From Methyloglobulus sp. (GTDB lineage: Bacteria > Pseudomonadota > Gammaproteobacteria > Methylococcales > Methylomonadaceae), in assembly GCA_013141505.1 (NCBI GenBank), contig JABFQX010000002.1:103865-167864 (forward strand): a stretch of DNA of 64,000 nt, written 5' to 3'. The notes beneath the pieces are model-generated. The model had not been told where the DNA came from. It saw only the letters and a list, made by a program, of their open reading frames with translations, and ran no database searches. Positions 45,309-53,648 of this stretch are shown piece after piece. A program made the translations under genes and the position numbers. Within the stretch, counting starts at the first letter, position 1. The number at the start of each line of letters is the position of its first letter.

Positions 45309-48300
45309 GTGGCAAACGAAACCATGGAAGACTATGCCCTACGGTTTGCTCCACGGACGTTTCGTAAATGGTCGGAATTTCAAGTCGCCAATACAGCTTT
45401 TGGCTCGACTTCGTTCCTGGTGTTGGAAGTGATAGGCGGTTTTTTGTCGATTAATTATGGTTTTACCAATGCAGTTTGGGCGATTTTTGCAGTGGGTATT
45501 ATCATTTTCATCACCAGCTTCCCGATTAGTTATTACGCCGCCCGCTATAACATTGATATTGACCTGTTAACCCGCAGCGCTGGTTTTGGTTATATCGGCT
45601 CGACAGTGACTTCGTTGATTTACGCGTCATTTACGTTCACCTTATTTGCGCTCGAAGCGTCGATCATGTCGTTGGCTATCGAGTTGTACTTCCACATTCC
45701 TATCGCCATTGCCCATATTATCAGTGCGGTCACTGTTATTCCGCTGGTCACTTTCGGTATCACCACCATTAGTCGGCTGCAATTATGGACTCAACCGCTA
45801 TGGCTATTATTATTGATAACACCTTATATCGGTGTCTATATGCACGAGCCTGAAGCTATCATGACGTTGCAGACTTACTTCTGGATTGCTGGCAGTGGGC
45901 AGAATTTTAATTGGTTGATGTTTGGCAGTGCGACGACCATCGCTTTTGCGATGATCGCACAAATCGGCGAGCAGGTGGATTTTCTCCGATTTATGCCAGA
46001 GCTTACCTCCAAAAATCGGCTACGCTGGTGGATGGCAACACTGACCGCAGGCCCCGGTTGGATTTTGTTCGGCATGTTAAGGCAGCTTGGCGGCGCCTTA
46101 CTTGCACATCTTGCCATTCGTCACGGTATCGTTCCTGAACATGCACATGAACCGACGCAAATGTACCTGATAGCGTACGAGGCGTTGTTTGGCAACAGTA
46201 CCGCCTTAGCAGTGACGACCTTATTTGTCGTCATTTCACAAGTCAAGATTAACGTGACCAATGCCTACGCGGGATCGTTAGCCTGGTCGAATTTTTTTTC
46301 GCGTTTAACCCACAGCCATCCGGGGCGAGTCATCTGGTTATTTTTCAATGTCTCCATCGCGCTATTGCTGATGGAATTCGGGGTCTTTAACGCGCTGGAA
46401 AAAGTCCTGGGTTTATTTTCCAATATCTCGATAGCCTGGATTAGTGCGGTTGCCGCTGATTTATTGATTAACAAACCCTTACGTCTCAGCCCCAAAACCG
46501 TTGAGTTCAAACGGGCTTATTTGCCTGACCTTAACCCAGTCGGCACTCTCTCGACACTGTTCGCGTCAATTGTTTCGATTCTGGCTTATTTGGGTTTATT
46601 TGGCACTTATGCTCAGGCATTTTCTGCGTTTATTGCCTTGGGTTTGGCGTTCCTGCTGGTGCCTTGCCTGGCAAAGCTCTATGGACGTAAGCGCTATCTG
46701 ACCCGTTACCATTCGCATAAAAATCAAGAAAAACTTAGCCAGTGCAGTATTTGCGCTAACCATTTCGAGCAAGAGGATATGGCGTATTGTCCTTTTTATG
46801 AGGGGAGTATTTGCTCGCTTTGCTGCACACTGGATTCAAGTTGCATGGATGCCTGCAAACCAGGCTTCCGACTGAATGATTATCTGGAAAACCTAGCTGA
46901 ATCTTGTTTACCAAAACAGTTCACTATGGCAACCCGGTTGCGGCTAATTCGCTTTAGCCTGTTGTTTATATTCCTTACCATTCTTACCAGTGTATTTGTC
47001 GGCATTATTTACTACCAGGATTTACTGGGCACTCAACAATATCTGCCTTCATTTAATTTATTGCTGGGGAATTTTGTTAAGGTTTACTCCTCGTTGCTGG
47101 TATTTATCGGCTTGTGTACCTGGTGGCTGATCTTAAATGATGAAAGCCGACGGGTTGCCCATGAAGAAACCGCCAAGCAAACGCAACGCTTGTTGATGGA
47201 AATAGCCGAACATAAGAAGACCGATGCCAAATTGCAGGAAGCAACCAAAGCCGCAGACAAGGCAAACGCCGCCAAAAGCCGCTTCCTCAGCAATATGAGC
47301 CATGAAATACGCACGCCATTGAACAGCATAATCGGCTATGCCTATATCTTACATAAAGACCCGGCAATCCCTGCGCATCGACGACAAGCGGTGGCTATTT
47401 TAAAACGCAGCGGCGAACATTTATCATCGTTGATCGAAGATATTCTGGATATTGCGCGTATTGAGGCTTGTAAATTTGAACTCAATAAAGATGCCATTAA
47501 TTTCCCGGATTTTATTGAGCATTTACTCAGTATTTTTAAACCCCAGGCGGAAGCCAAAGGTTTGATGTTTAGCTGCCAAATTATGAATACCCTACCGCAA
47601 CGGGTTCGCGGCGATGAAAAGCGTGTGGGGCAAATTCTGATTAATCTACTGGGCAATGCTGTCAAATTTACCTGTTATGGTGGGGTTTCAATCCGCATCG
47701 GCTACAGTTGTGGTGTCACTACTTTTCAGGTTATAGATACCGGCAAAGGTATCGAGCAAGATCAGTTAGAACATATTTTCCAACCGTTTACACAGTTAAC
47801 ACCTCAGGACAATTTAATCCCCGGTAGCGGTTTGGGATTGACCATAAGCAAAATATTAACTGAAATTATGGGCGGGGAACTGACTGTCAATAGTGTTCCC
47901 GGGCAAGGTTCTACATTTACCGTGCGCCTTCATCTTGCCAATCTGGGTGGTGAGCAAGAAAAAAACCATCCGTATTCCATCGTCGGTTATCAGGAAAGTT
48001 TGAAAAAAATCCTCACAGTCGATGACCAAACCGAACATAGACAGATGATCCAAGGTATCTTGGAGCCTTTAGGATTCGGCATAGATAATGCCAGTTCTGG
48101 TGCCCATTGCCTGAGAATAGTAAATGACAATCCACCTGACCTGATATTGCTCGATTTATCTATGCCGGACATGGATGGACTTGAAACCGCTCGTCGTTTA
48201 CGCCAAGGCGGCTATTCCCTACCGATTGTAGTGTTGACCTCCAACGCATTTCCTGCCGACCGCGTGAATGCCATTCATGTGGGTTGCAATGACTTTTTGG

Positions 48301-48632
48301 CAAAACCTCTGCAAGTAAGCAAATTGCTTAATAAACTTAAATTACAGCTTAGCCTGACGTGGATATATCAAGAAGACGATACCGCAATACCCGCTAAATT
48401 GATGCCGCCAAAACCCGATAATTTACCGCCATCGGACATATTGGAAACCGTCAATTCTTATGTTCGAATTGGCGACCTACTGGGACTCAATCACCACTTG
48501 ACTGAATTAAGCCTCAATAACCCTGAGTACGGCGATTTTGCACACCGCATCTTGTCTCTAAGTAACGAGTTTCGCCTTGCTGACATCAAAAAACTGCTTA
48601 ACCTGACCACCGAGAAAACCAATGGTTACTAA
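45309..48632 (+). CDS. Hybrid sensor histidine kinase with NCS1 transporter-like sensor
   Basis: The first about 440 residues are a polytopic permease-like domain of the NCS1 (cytosine/purine/allantoin) type, starting METMEDYALRF-like and running through twelve or so hydrophobic segments. Residues 479-518 hold eight cysteines (CSIC, CPF, CSLCC, CMDAC). Two further helices lie near 540-610. The kinase core has FLSNMSHEIRTPLNS with phospho-acceptor His665, an N-box near 775, a G-box GSGLGLTISK near 839 and a receiver with Asp949 (LLDLSMPDMDG). The permease presumably serves as the signal input. It overlaps the response-regulator gene and stands upstream of the urea cluster. The GTG start is uncertain; conserved-looking sequence continues upstream. 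Confidence 0.88.
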   Translation: MANETMEDYALRFAPRTFRKWSEFQVANTAFGSTSFLVLEVIGGFLSINYGFTNAVWAIFAVGIIIFITSFPISYYAARYNIDIDLLTRSAGFGYIGSTVTSLIYASFTFTLFALEASIMSLAIELYFHIPIAIAHIISAVTVIPLVTFGITTISRLQLWTQPLWLLLLITPYIGVYMHEPEAIMTLQTYFWIAGSGQNFNWLMFGSATTIAFAMIAQIGEQVDFLRFMPELTSKNRLRWWMATLTAGPGWILFGMLRQLGGALLAHLAIRHGIVPEHAHEPTQMYLIAYEALFGNSTALAVTTLFVVISQVKINVTNAYAGSLAWSNFFSRLTHSHPGRVIWLFFNVSIALLLMEFGVFNALEKVLGLFSNISIAWISAVAADLLINKPLRLSPKTVEFKRAYLPDLNPVGTLSTLFASIVSILAYLGLFGTYAQAFSAFIALGLAFLLVPCLAKLYGRKRYLTRYHSHKNQEKLSQCSICANHFEQEDMAYCPFYEGSICSLCCTLDSSCMDACKPGFRLNDYLENLAESCLPKQFTMATRLRLIRFSLLFIFLTILTSVFVGIIYYQDLLGTQQYLPSFNLLLGNFVKVYSSLLVFIGLCTWWLILNDESRRVAHEETAKQTQRLLMEIAEHKKTDAKLQEATKAADKANAAKSRFLSNMSHEIRTPLNSIIGYAYILHKDPAIPAHRRQAVAILKRSGEHLSSLIEDILDIARIEACKFELNKDAINFPDFIEHLLSIFKPQAEAKGLMFSCQIMNTLPQRVRGDEKRVGQILINLLGNAVKFTCYGGVSIRIGYSCGVTTFQVIDTGKGIEQDQLEHIFQPFTQLTPQDNLIPGSGLGLTISKILTEIMGGELTVNSVPGQGSTFTVRLHLANLGGEQEKNHPYSIVGYQESLKKILTVDDQTEHRQMIQGILEPLGFGIDNASSGAHCLRIVNDNPPDLILLDLSMPDMDGLETARRLRQGGYSLPIVVLTSNAFPADRVNAIHVGCNDFLAKPLQVSKLLNKLKLQLSLTWIYQEDDTAIPAKLMPPKPDNLPPSDILETVNSYVRIGDLLGLNHHLTELSLNNPEYGDFAHRILSLSNEFRLADIKKLLNLTTEKTNGY

Positions 48633-49581
48633 TATTGAATTACCCAATGCCAATAGCGTTGTCATGATAGTCGATGATACCCCTGAAAATCTGGCCTTAT
48701 TGTCCGACACCCTTTCCGAATCCGGTTATCGGATACTGGTTGCAACGGATGGCGTATCGGCATTGGAGCAAATCCAGTATCTGAAGCCGGATATTATCTT
48801 GCTGGATGTCATGATGCCCGGCATTGATGGCTATGAAGCGTGCAAACGACTCAAGACCGAACCCAAAACCGCCGCTATCCCCGTGCTATTCATGACCGCA
48901 ATGAGCGAACTGGATGACTTGTTGCGTGGCTTTGGTGAAGGTGCGGTAGATTATTTGGTCAAACCCGTCAGACCGCCCGAAGTGTTGGCTAGGGTTGAAG
49001 CGCAATTGAATCAAGCGCGAACAATCCAGCGTGCTGAAAATGCCCTGAATAATGGCTCTTATTCCGCCTTGGCTATCACCGCTTCTGGCAATATCACTTG
49101 GCTACCTGCTGCCGGATCGCGCTGGTTGTGTGAATTTCTGCAACTACCGGCATTACCTGAAAATATAAAAATCGGCTCACTACTACCAACGCCATTACTG
49201 GAATGGGTTAAGACGCAATTTGCCAATCCTGAAAATGCCGAATATTCAGCATTTGAAAGTATCAAATGCGGCGTGCAGTTCTCTTTAAAACTAACGCCTT
49301 GCCATGATTTGCAAGAGTACCTGCTCTTACTGGAAAAACGCTCAGGGGAATGGAACCTCGATTCTGTCAAAAACTCCCTGGGACTTACCTTTCGGGAAGC
49401 AGAAATACTCATGTGGATTTCCAGGGGCAAAACCAATAAGGAAGTGGGGCTTATATTGGGCGGCAGTCCCCGCACGGTCAATAAACATCTAGAGCATATT
49501 TTTGAAAAGCTGGGCGTTGTCACCCGTGCTGCCGCCGTGTCTGTCGCTATGCAGCGGACGAGCAACCTAAACTCGATGTAA
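48622..49581 (+). CDS. LuxR-type response regulator paired with the NCS1-kinase
   Basis: The receiver domain (residues about 10-130) has VDDTPEN, phospho-acceptor Asp62 in ILLDVMMPGIDGYE and the lysine of DYLVKPVRPPE. A middle segment (about 140-245) resembles a PAS-like or unknown domain. The C-terminal LuxR helix-turn-helix (LTFREAEILMWISRGKTNKE, then GGSPRTVNKHLEHIFEKLGV) binds DNA. It overlaps the kinase gene by 11 bases, so the two form a cognate pair. Likely targets are the divergent lipoprotein/porin promoters and the urea genes, by position only. Confidence 0.88.
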   Translation: MVTNIELPNANSVVMIVDDTPENLALLSDTLSESGYRILVATDGVSALEQIQYLKPDIILLDVMMPGIDGYEACKRLKTEPKTAAIPVLFMTAMSELDDLLRGFGEGAVDYLVKPVRPPEVLARVEAQLNQARTIQRAENALNNGSYSALAITASGNITWLPAAGSRWLCEFLQLPALPENIKIGSLLPTPLLEWVKTQFANPENAEYSAFESIKCGVQFSLKLTPCHDLQEYLLLLEKRSGEWNLDSVKNSLGLTFREAEILMWISRGKTNKEVGLILGGSPRTVNKHLEHIFEKLGVVTRAAAVSVAMQRTSNLNSM

Positions 49582-50003
49582 GAGACCGTAAAAACAGAAT
49601 AGCCTCCCTTTTCATTTTCCAATCGGCATCAACAGAAATGGTTCCTATCCTATTGAATCTGAATACACATGATTAACCTCTCATCGAAGTGCAAAAAATG
49701 GCGCTTAACCTTTAGCAAGAAAAGCGCCTTGAGAAGGTACAACACACGATGAGGACAACTCAATTAGAGTAAAGCATGATACGTGCCAATCTGATTGGAC
49801 TGGCATTCAAACCATTAGTTTTAGGGGCTAAACATTAGGCAATATAAGGGTTAGCGGCAATAATTGTCCGTTTTGAAAACACCTTTGAACTGAAATAACG
49901 GAAAGCTCCAGCCAAAGCACAGCTGTTTCTGGTGCGAAATCAACAATAAGCGCACATAACCGGTGCGTATAGACAGTATCTTTGGCAGGAAGGGCTCGTC
50001 CTG
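49582..50003. other. Gene-free interval between convergent genes
   Basis: These 422 bases hold no convincing gene. GGCGCTT (49700-49706) and AAGCGCC (49722-49728) form a 7-bp stem with a 15-base loop. GCAGGA (49985-49990) and TCCTGC (49999-50004) form a hairpin at the end of the minus-strand lipoprotein gene. Neither is followed by a clear T tract. Confidence 0.5.
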
Positions 50004-50765
50004 CTACCGCCGCTCATGGCCAAATTGAAAAATCACAGGTGAACCTTGGTTATGGATAATAATTTGTTTTCTGCCTTCATCGTTGGCTGGCCCTTGACTT
50101 TCTATGTCCAGCGTATCCGTCTTATTATTAGAAGCGTCTTTTTTGACAGGGGGGGCAGGCATTTCCTTGGTTTCAATACGAATTTCCGGTATCCAGCTGG
50201 GCTTGATGGTTTCATAAGCCTCGTTTTTGGGGTATTCCGGCCATTTAAGTTCGCGCAGTAAATTGAAACAGACTGTGCTGATGTGATCAGCCAGTTTGCT
50301 GGATGCAAGCACATGCTTATCATGCTCGCTCACCATTAACTCCATGTTCAGTTCGCCAGTTTGCTCAGGGTGTGCGATGGCGATCAGTTGGCAGCCAATC
50401 GGTAGGACATCGGCTTTTTGAAATTCCATCGCACGCGGATCTGAGTTGCCTGAGGAAAATGAAAAGCCAATTGGCGTACTGCCATGCTCTATATTACCAA
50501 CCGTCGCTTTTAAAACATGGCTATATGATTGGCTGTCTTTCGCGCCAATGGGATAGTTCCAATCTGCGAGATTCTTGCTGACCTGTTGGCCTATGTCTGA
50601 GGGTGATACTGATGGATCGATACCCTCAAGCTGCAATTGAATACGCCCGATATTACTGAAATCAAATGCTTGCTGCTTTTTTACCAAATCTGGCGCACAG
50701 CCCGCTGTGCAACACATGATAATTAAATAAAAGTATCTGACAGTCCGGCGCAATGGCTTATTCAT
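50004..50765 (-). CDS. Hypothetical lipoprotein
   Basis: The 253-aa protein has a signal peptide ending in the lipobox CTAGC with Cys23 as the lipidation site. The mature part is soluble, with two cysteines (PIGCQL, STVCFNLL) that could form a disulfide. The charged, low-complexity C-terminal third includes VKKDASNNKTDTLD. I do not recognise the family. It sits alone on the minus strand between the response regulator and the porin and is divergent from the urea-uptake genes. Confidence 0.7.
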   Translation of the reverse strand: MNKPLRRTVRYFYLIIMCCTAGCAPDLVKKQQAFDFSNIGRIQLQLEGIDPSVSPSDIGQQVSKNLADWNYPIGAKDSQSYSHVLKATVGNIEHGSTPIGFSFSSGNSDPRAMEFQKADVLPIGCQLIAIAHPEQTGELNMELMVSEHDKHVLASSKLADHISTVCFNLLRELKWPEYPKNEAYETIKPSWIPEIRIETKEMPAPPVKKDASNNKTDTLDIESQGPANDEGRKQIIIHNQGSPVIFQFGHERR

Positions 50766-50826
50766 AAGTATTCAAAAGATAGTGTTAAGTTCCTAACGGT
50801 ATGTCAGGTTCAGCCAATTAGCTATA

Positions 50827-50854
50827 CGTCATTTGACTAATGAGTTAAATGACG
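50827..50854. promoter_or_regulatory. Inverted repeat in the lipoprotein/porin divergent promoter region
   Basis: CGTCATTTGACT-AATG-AGTTAAATGACG is a 12-bp inverted repeat with one mismatch, in the middle of the 203-base divergent region. It is a good candidate operator for a dimeric regulator such as the LuxR-type response regulator encoded upstream; it could also form a hairpin in RNA. Confidence 0.5.
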
Positions 50855-50968
50855 CATTGTGCAAATTTCCCATAAGCAAAATAATCCCCCCAAGCCTGAA
50901 TGTGGCTGCGCTTCGTTTGGTTAAGCAAATGTGTTGACCAATCATACTGTAATTCTGGGGGATAAGTT

Positions 50969-52204
50969 ATGAGTGATGCAAAACAAAGAGTGGTTGGAAT
51001 GAAGGGAAAACGATGGCTTCCGCCAATGGCTTTGATGATGTTGGCAGCAATCCATGCGCCACCAACGGAAGCGGGTGCTACGTTCAAGATTGATGACACC
51101 AAATGGGTCAGTATCGGTGCGGGTTTGCGTACCAGTTTTCAATCAGCGGAAGATTCGGCGGGTACGCCGGGCAACAGCCAATGGAGCAATGATTTTAACT
51201 TGGATAACATCCGTCTGTACCTGAATGCTCAAATCCATGAATACATCAAACTGGAATTCAATACTGATTGTCAAACCTGTGGTAACGGCGGTGAAATGCG
51301 AATTTTAGATGCCATTGGCAAGTTTGAATACAATCCATACGTCAATCTCTGGATAGGCCGAATGCTGGTTCCAGCGGAACGTCGGGAAATGAATGGCCCC
51401 TTCTACAGTGCTATTTACAACATCTTTGCTTCAGGCACGCCGTTTGAATCGGCAGACTTTAATCTCACTATTAAATCGGATGGTACTTCAGCCGGTTCTT
51501 TTGGTCGTGATGACGGTGCCACTTTCTGGGGTGCAGCATTCGATGGCCGCTTGCAATATGCATTCGGTTTTTTCCGTGGCCTGAGAGGCGGTGCAAATGT
51601 GGACGATAACATACTCTATGCACAGCGGATCGCCTATAACTTTTGGTCTCCCGAAAAAAACCCTGGCTATTACACCTCAGGGACTTACTACGGTAAAGGC
51701 GGCGATATTCTAACCGTCGCCATATCCAATCAGTACCAAGAAGACGGTGCTGGCACGGCACTCGATCCCGGCACTTTCCGTGGGACTTCGGCGGATATTT
51801 TGCTGGAAAAGGTGTTGCCGAATGAAGGCGTGATTACCTTCAATGGTGAATACAAAAACTATGGTATTTCCAATGGTTATAGCCAAGCATCGCGTGATGC
51901 AGGGGGTGGTTTTGCCATGTTTGAAGGCAATGCTTACGATTTTAGCGGCATGTACTTGATACCTGATAAAGTCTGGATAGGCCAGTTTCAACCCTACTTC
52001 CGTTACACCAATGTATTGCCTAGCGGCAGTACCAACCGTAATGCCTATGAAGGCGGTGTGAACTATGTCATTGACGGTCACAATGCGCGGGTGTCTTTAA
52101 GCTGGACTTATGGTGACTTGCTTACCAAAGGATTGGACTATAGCTCGACCGCATCCGGCGATAGCATTAACGCCATCAAGCTCGGCTTCCAATTGCAAAT
52201 CTAA
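50969..52204 (+). CDS. Putative outer-membrane porin preceding the urea transporter
   Basis: The protein has a signal peptide (best read from the in-frame ATG at 50999: KGKRWLPPMALMMLAAIHA) and a beta-rich mature part. Typical segments are NLDNIRLYLNAQIHEYIKLE and NPYVNLWIGRMLVPAERREM, and it ends in alternating hydrophobic strands (NAIKLGFQLQI). The pattern fits the phosphate-selective porin O/P-like group. Its position 28 bases before urtA suggests an outer-membrane channel for urea or short amides. Two close cysteines (DCQTCGNGGE) are unusual for a porin. 411 aa, or 401 from the second ATG. Confidence 0.78.
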   Translation: MSDAKQRVVGMKGKRWLPPMALMMLAAIHAPPTEAGATFKIDDTKWVSIGAGLRTSFQSAEDSAGTPGNSQWSNDFNLDNIRLYLNAQIHEYIKLEFNTDCQTCGNGGEMRILDAIGKFEYNPYVNLWIGRMLVPAERREMNGPFYSAIYNIFASGTPFESADFNLTIKSDGTSAGSFGRDDGATFWGAAFDGRLQYAFGFFRGLRGGANVDDNILYAQRIAYNFWSPEKNPGYYTSGTYYGKGGDILTVAISNQYQEDGAGTALDPGTFRGTSADILLEKVLPNEGVITFNGEYKNYGISNGYSQASRDAGGGFAMFEGNAYDFSGMYLIPDKVWIGQFQPYFRYTNVLPSGSTNRNAYEGGVNYVIDGHNARVSLSWTYGDLLTKGLDYSSTASGDSINAIKLGFQLQI

Positions 52205-52232
52205 TTTCCACTACCTAACTAGGACTATTGAT

Positions 52233-53534
52233 ATGAAGAAGTTTTCACAGAAATTACGGACTTTGGCAGCTGCCATGACCTTTGCGGCATTAACCATGAG
52301 TGCAAGTAATGCCCAAGCCGAAGACACCATCAAAGTCGGCGTGTTGCATTCCCTGTCAGGCACGATGGCGATCAGCGAAACCACTTTGAAAGACACCATG
52401 CTGATGTTGATTGACGAGCAAAACAAGAAAGGCGGTTTGCTCGGCAAGAAACTGGAAGCAGTGGTCGTCGACCCGGCCTCCAATTGGCCGTTGTTTGCCG
52501 AGAAAGCCCGCGAATTGCTAACTAAAGATAAAGTTGCAGCCATTTTTGGTTGCTGGACTTCGGTATCACGTAAATCGGTATTGCCTGTTATTGAAGAGTT
52601 GAACGGTGTCTTGTTTTATCCCGTGCAATATGAAGGTGAAGAATCGTCTAAAAACGTGTTTTATACGGGCGCAGCGCCGAATCAACAGGCGATTCCAGCC
52701 GTCGATTATTTGATGAATGATCTAAAGATTAAGCGCTGGGTGTTGGCGGGTACCGATTATGTATATCCCCGCACCACCAACAAAATCCTTGAGGCTTACC
52801 TTAAGGCCAAAGGCGTGGCTAAAAAAGACATTATGATTAACTACACGCCGTTCGGTCATTCCGATTGGCAAAGCATTGTCGCCGACATCAAGAAGTTCGG
52901 GTCGGCTGGTAAGAAAACGGCTGTGGTTTCGACGATTAATGGTGATGCCAACGTGCCGTTCTACAAGGAACTGGGCAACCAGGGCGTATCAGCTGAAAAT
53001 ATTCCAGTGATTGCGTTCTCGGTGGGCGAAGAAGAATTATCCGGCATAGACACCAAGCCTTTGGTTGGTCATCTGGCTGCCTGGAACTACTTCATGAGCG
53101 TTGATACCACCAAAAACGCCGCATTCATCAAGCAATGGCACGATTTCATCAAAAATCCTAAACGCGTCACCAACGATCCGATGGAAGCGCATTACATTGG
53201 TTTCAATATGTGGGTGAAAGCGGTGGAAAAAGCCAAATCTACCGATCCCGATGCCGTGCAAAAAGCCATTATCGGCGTTGAATCCCCAAACTTGACAGGC
53301 GGCATGTCGAAAATGTTGCCTAACCACCATATCAGCAAACCGGTATTAATCGGCGAAATCCAGGATGACGGCCAGTTTGTCACTGTATGGCAAACCAACA
53401 AACTGGTGGATGGCGATGCCTGGTCAGATTTTCTGCCGGAAAGCAAACCCATTCTTGCCGATTGGACAGCACCGATTAGCTGCGGCAATTACAACACCAA
53501 GACTAAGAAGTGTTCTGGGCAGAATTATAAGTAG
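52233..53534 (+). CDS. urtA: Urea ABC transporter substrate-binding protein UrtA
   Basis: UrtA binds urea in the periplasm for the UrtBCDE transporter. The signal peptide ends at SNAQA (residue 29). The mature protein begins DTIKVGVLHSLSGTMAISE and contains IFGCWTSVSRKSVLPV and FYPVQYEGEESSKNVFYTGAAPNQQ, highly characteristic of UrtA among branched-chain amino acid-type binding proteins. An in-frame extension runs back into the porin, but the ATG at 52233 gives the signal peptide and 433 aa. A palindromic repeat lies between it and urtB. Confidence 0.95.
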   Translation: MKKFSQKLRTLAAAMTFAALTMSASNAQAEDTIKVGVLHSLSGTMAISETTLKDTMLMLIDEQNKKGGLLGKKLEAVVVDPASNWPLFAEKARELLTKDKVAAIFGCWTSVSRKSVLPVIEELNGVLFYPVQYEGEESSKNVFYTGAAPNQQAIPAVDYLMNDLKIKRWVLAGTDYVYPRTTNKILEAYLKAKGVAKKDIMINYTPFGHSDWQSIVADIKKFGSAGKKTAVVSTINGDANVPFYKELGNQGVSAENIPVIAFSVGEEELSGIDTKPLVGHLAAWNYFMSVDTTKNAAFIKQWHDFIKNPKRVTNDPMEAHYIGFNMWVKAVEKAKSTDPDAVQKAIIGVESPNLTGGMSKMLPNHHISKPVLIGEIQDDGQFVTVWQTNKLVDGDAWSDFLPESKPILADWTAPISCGNYNTKTKKCSGQNYK

Positions 53535-53571
53535 GCTGGGATAAGCGATAGCGGAATCTCAGCAATATCTA

Positions 53572-53601
53572 ATAGTTCCCACGCTGGAGCGTGGGAACTA
53601 T
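53572..53601. repeat. Perfect 13-bp palindrome between urtA and urtB
   Basis: ATAGTTCCCACGC (53572-53584) and GCGTGGGAACTAT (53589-53601) form a perfect stem with a TGGA loop. This TTCCCACGCT-type palindrome occurs as a dispersed repeat in many bacteria. In the urtA-urtB gap it may stabilise the urtA message or reduce downstream expression, as hairpins after binding-protein genes often do. Confidence 0.7.
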
Positions 53602-53648
53602 GTAATGCGGATATAAAGTTCCGTTCATTTGTGATTTACGGAGTAGAC

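Noticed and set aside
45187..45432. 81-codon frame overlapping the kinase start
   Set aside because: Runs in a different frame through clearly conserved kinase N-terminal coding sequence; a shadow frame.
50766..50968. Sigma-54 promoter for the porin
   Set aside because: No GG-N10-GC pair with TTGC-like context found on the plus strand of this region.
53535..53571. Possible sigma-54 element GGATAAGCGATAGC before urtB
   Set aside because: GG-N10-GC spacing is present, but the -24 and -12 contexts do not match (no TGGC, no TTGC), and it lies in a REP-like dyad.
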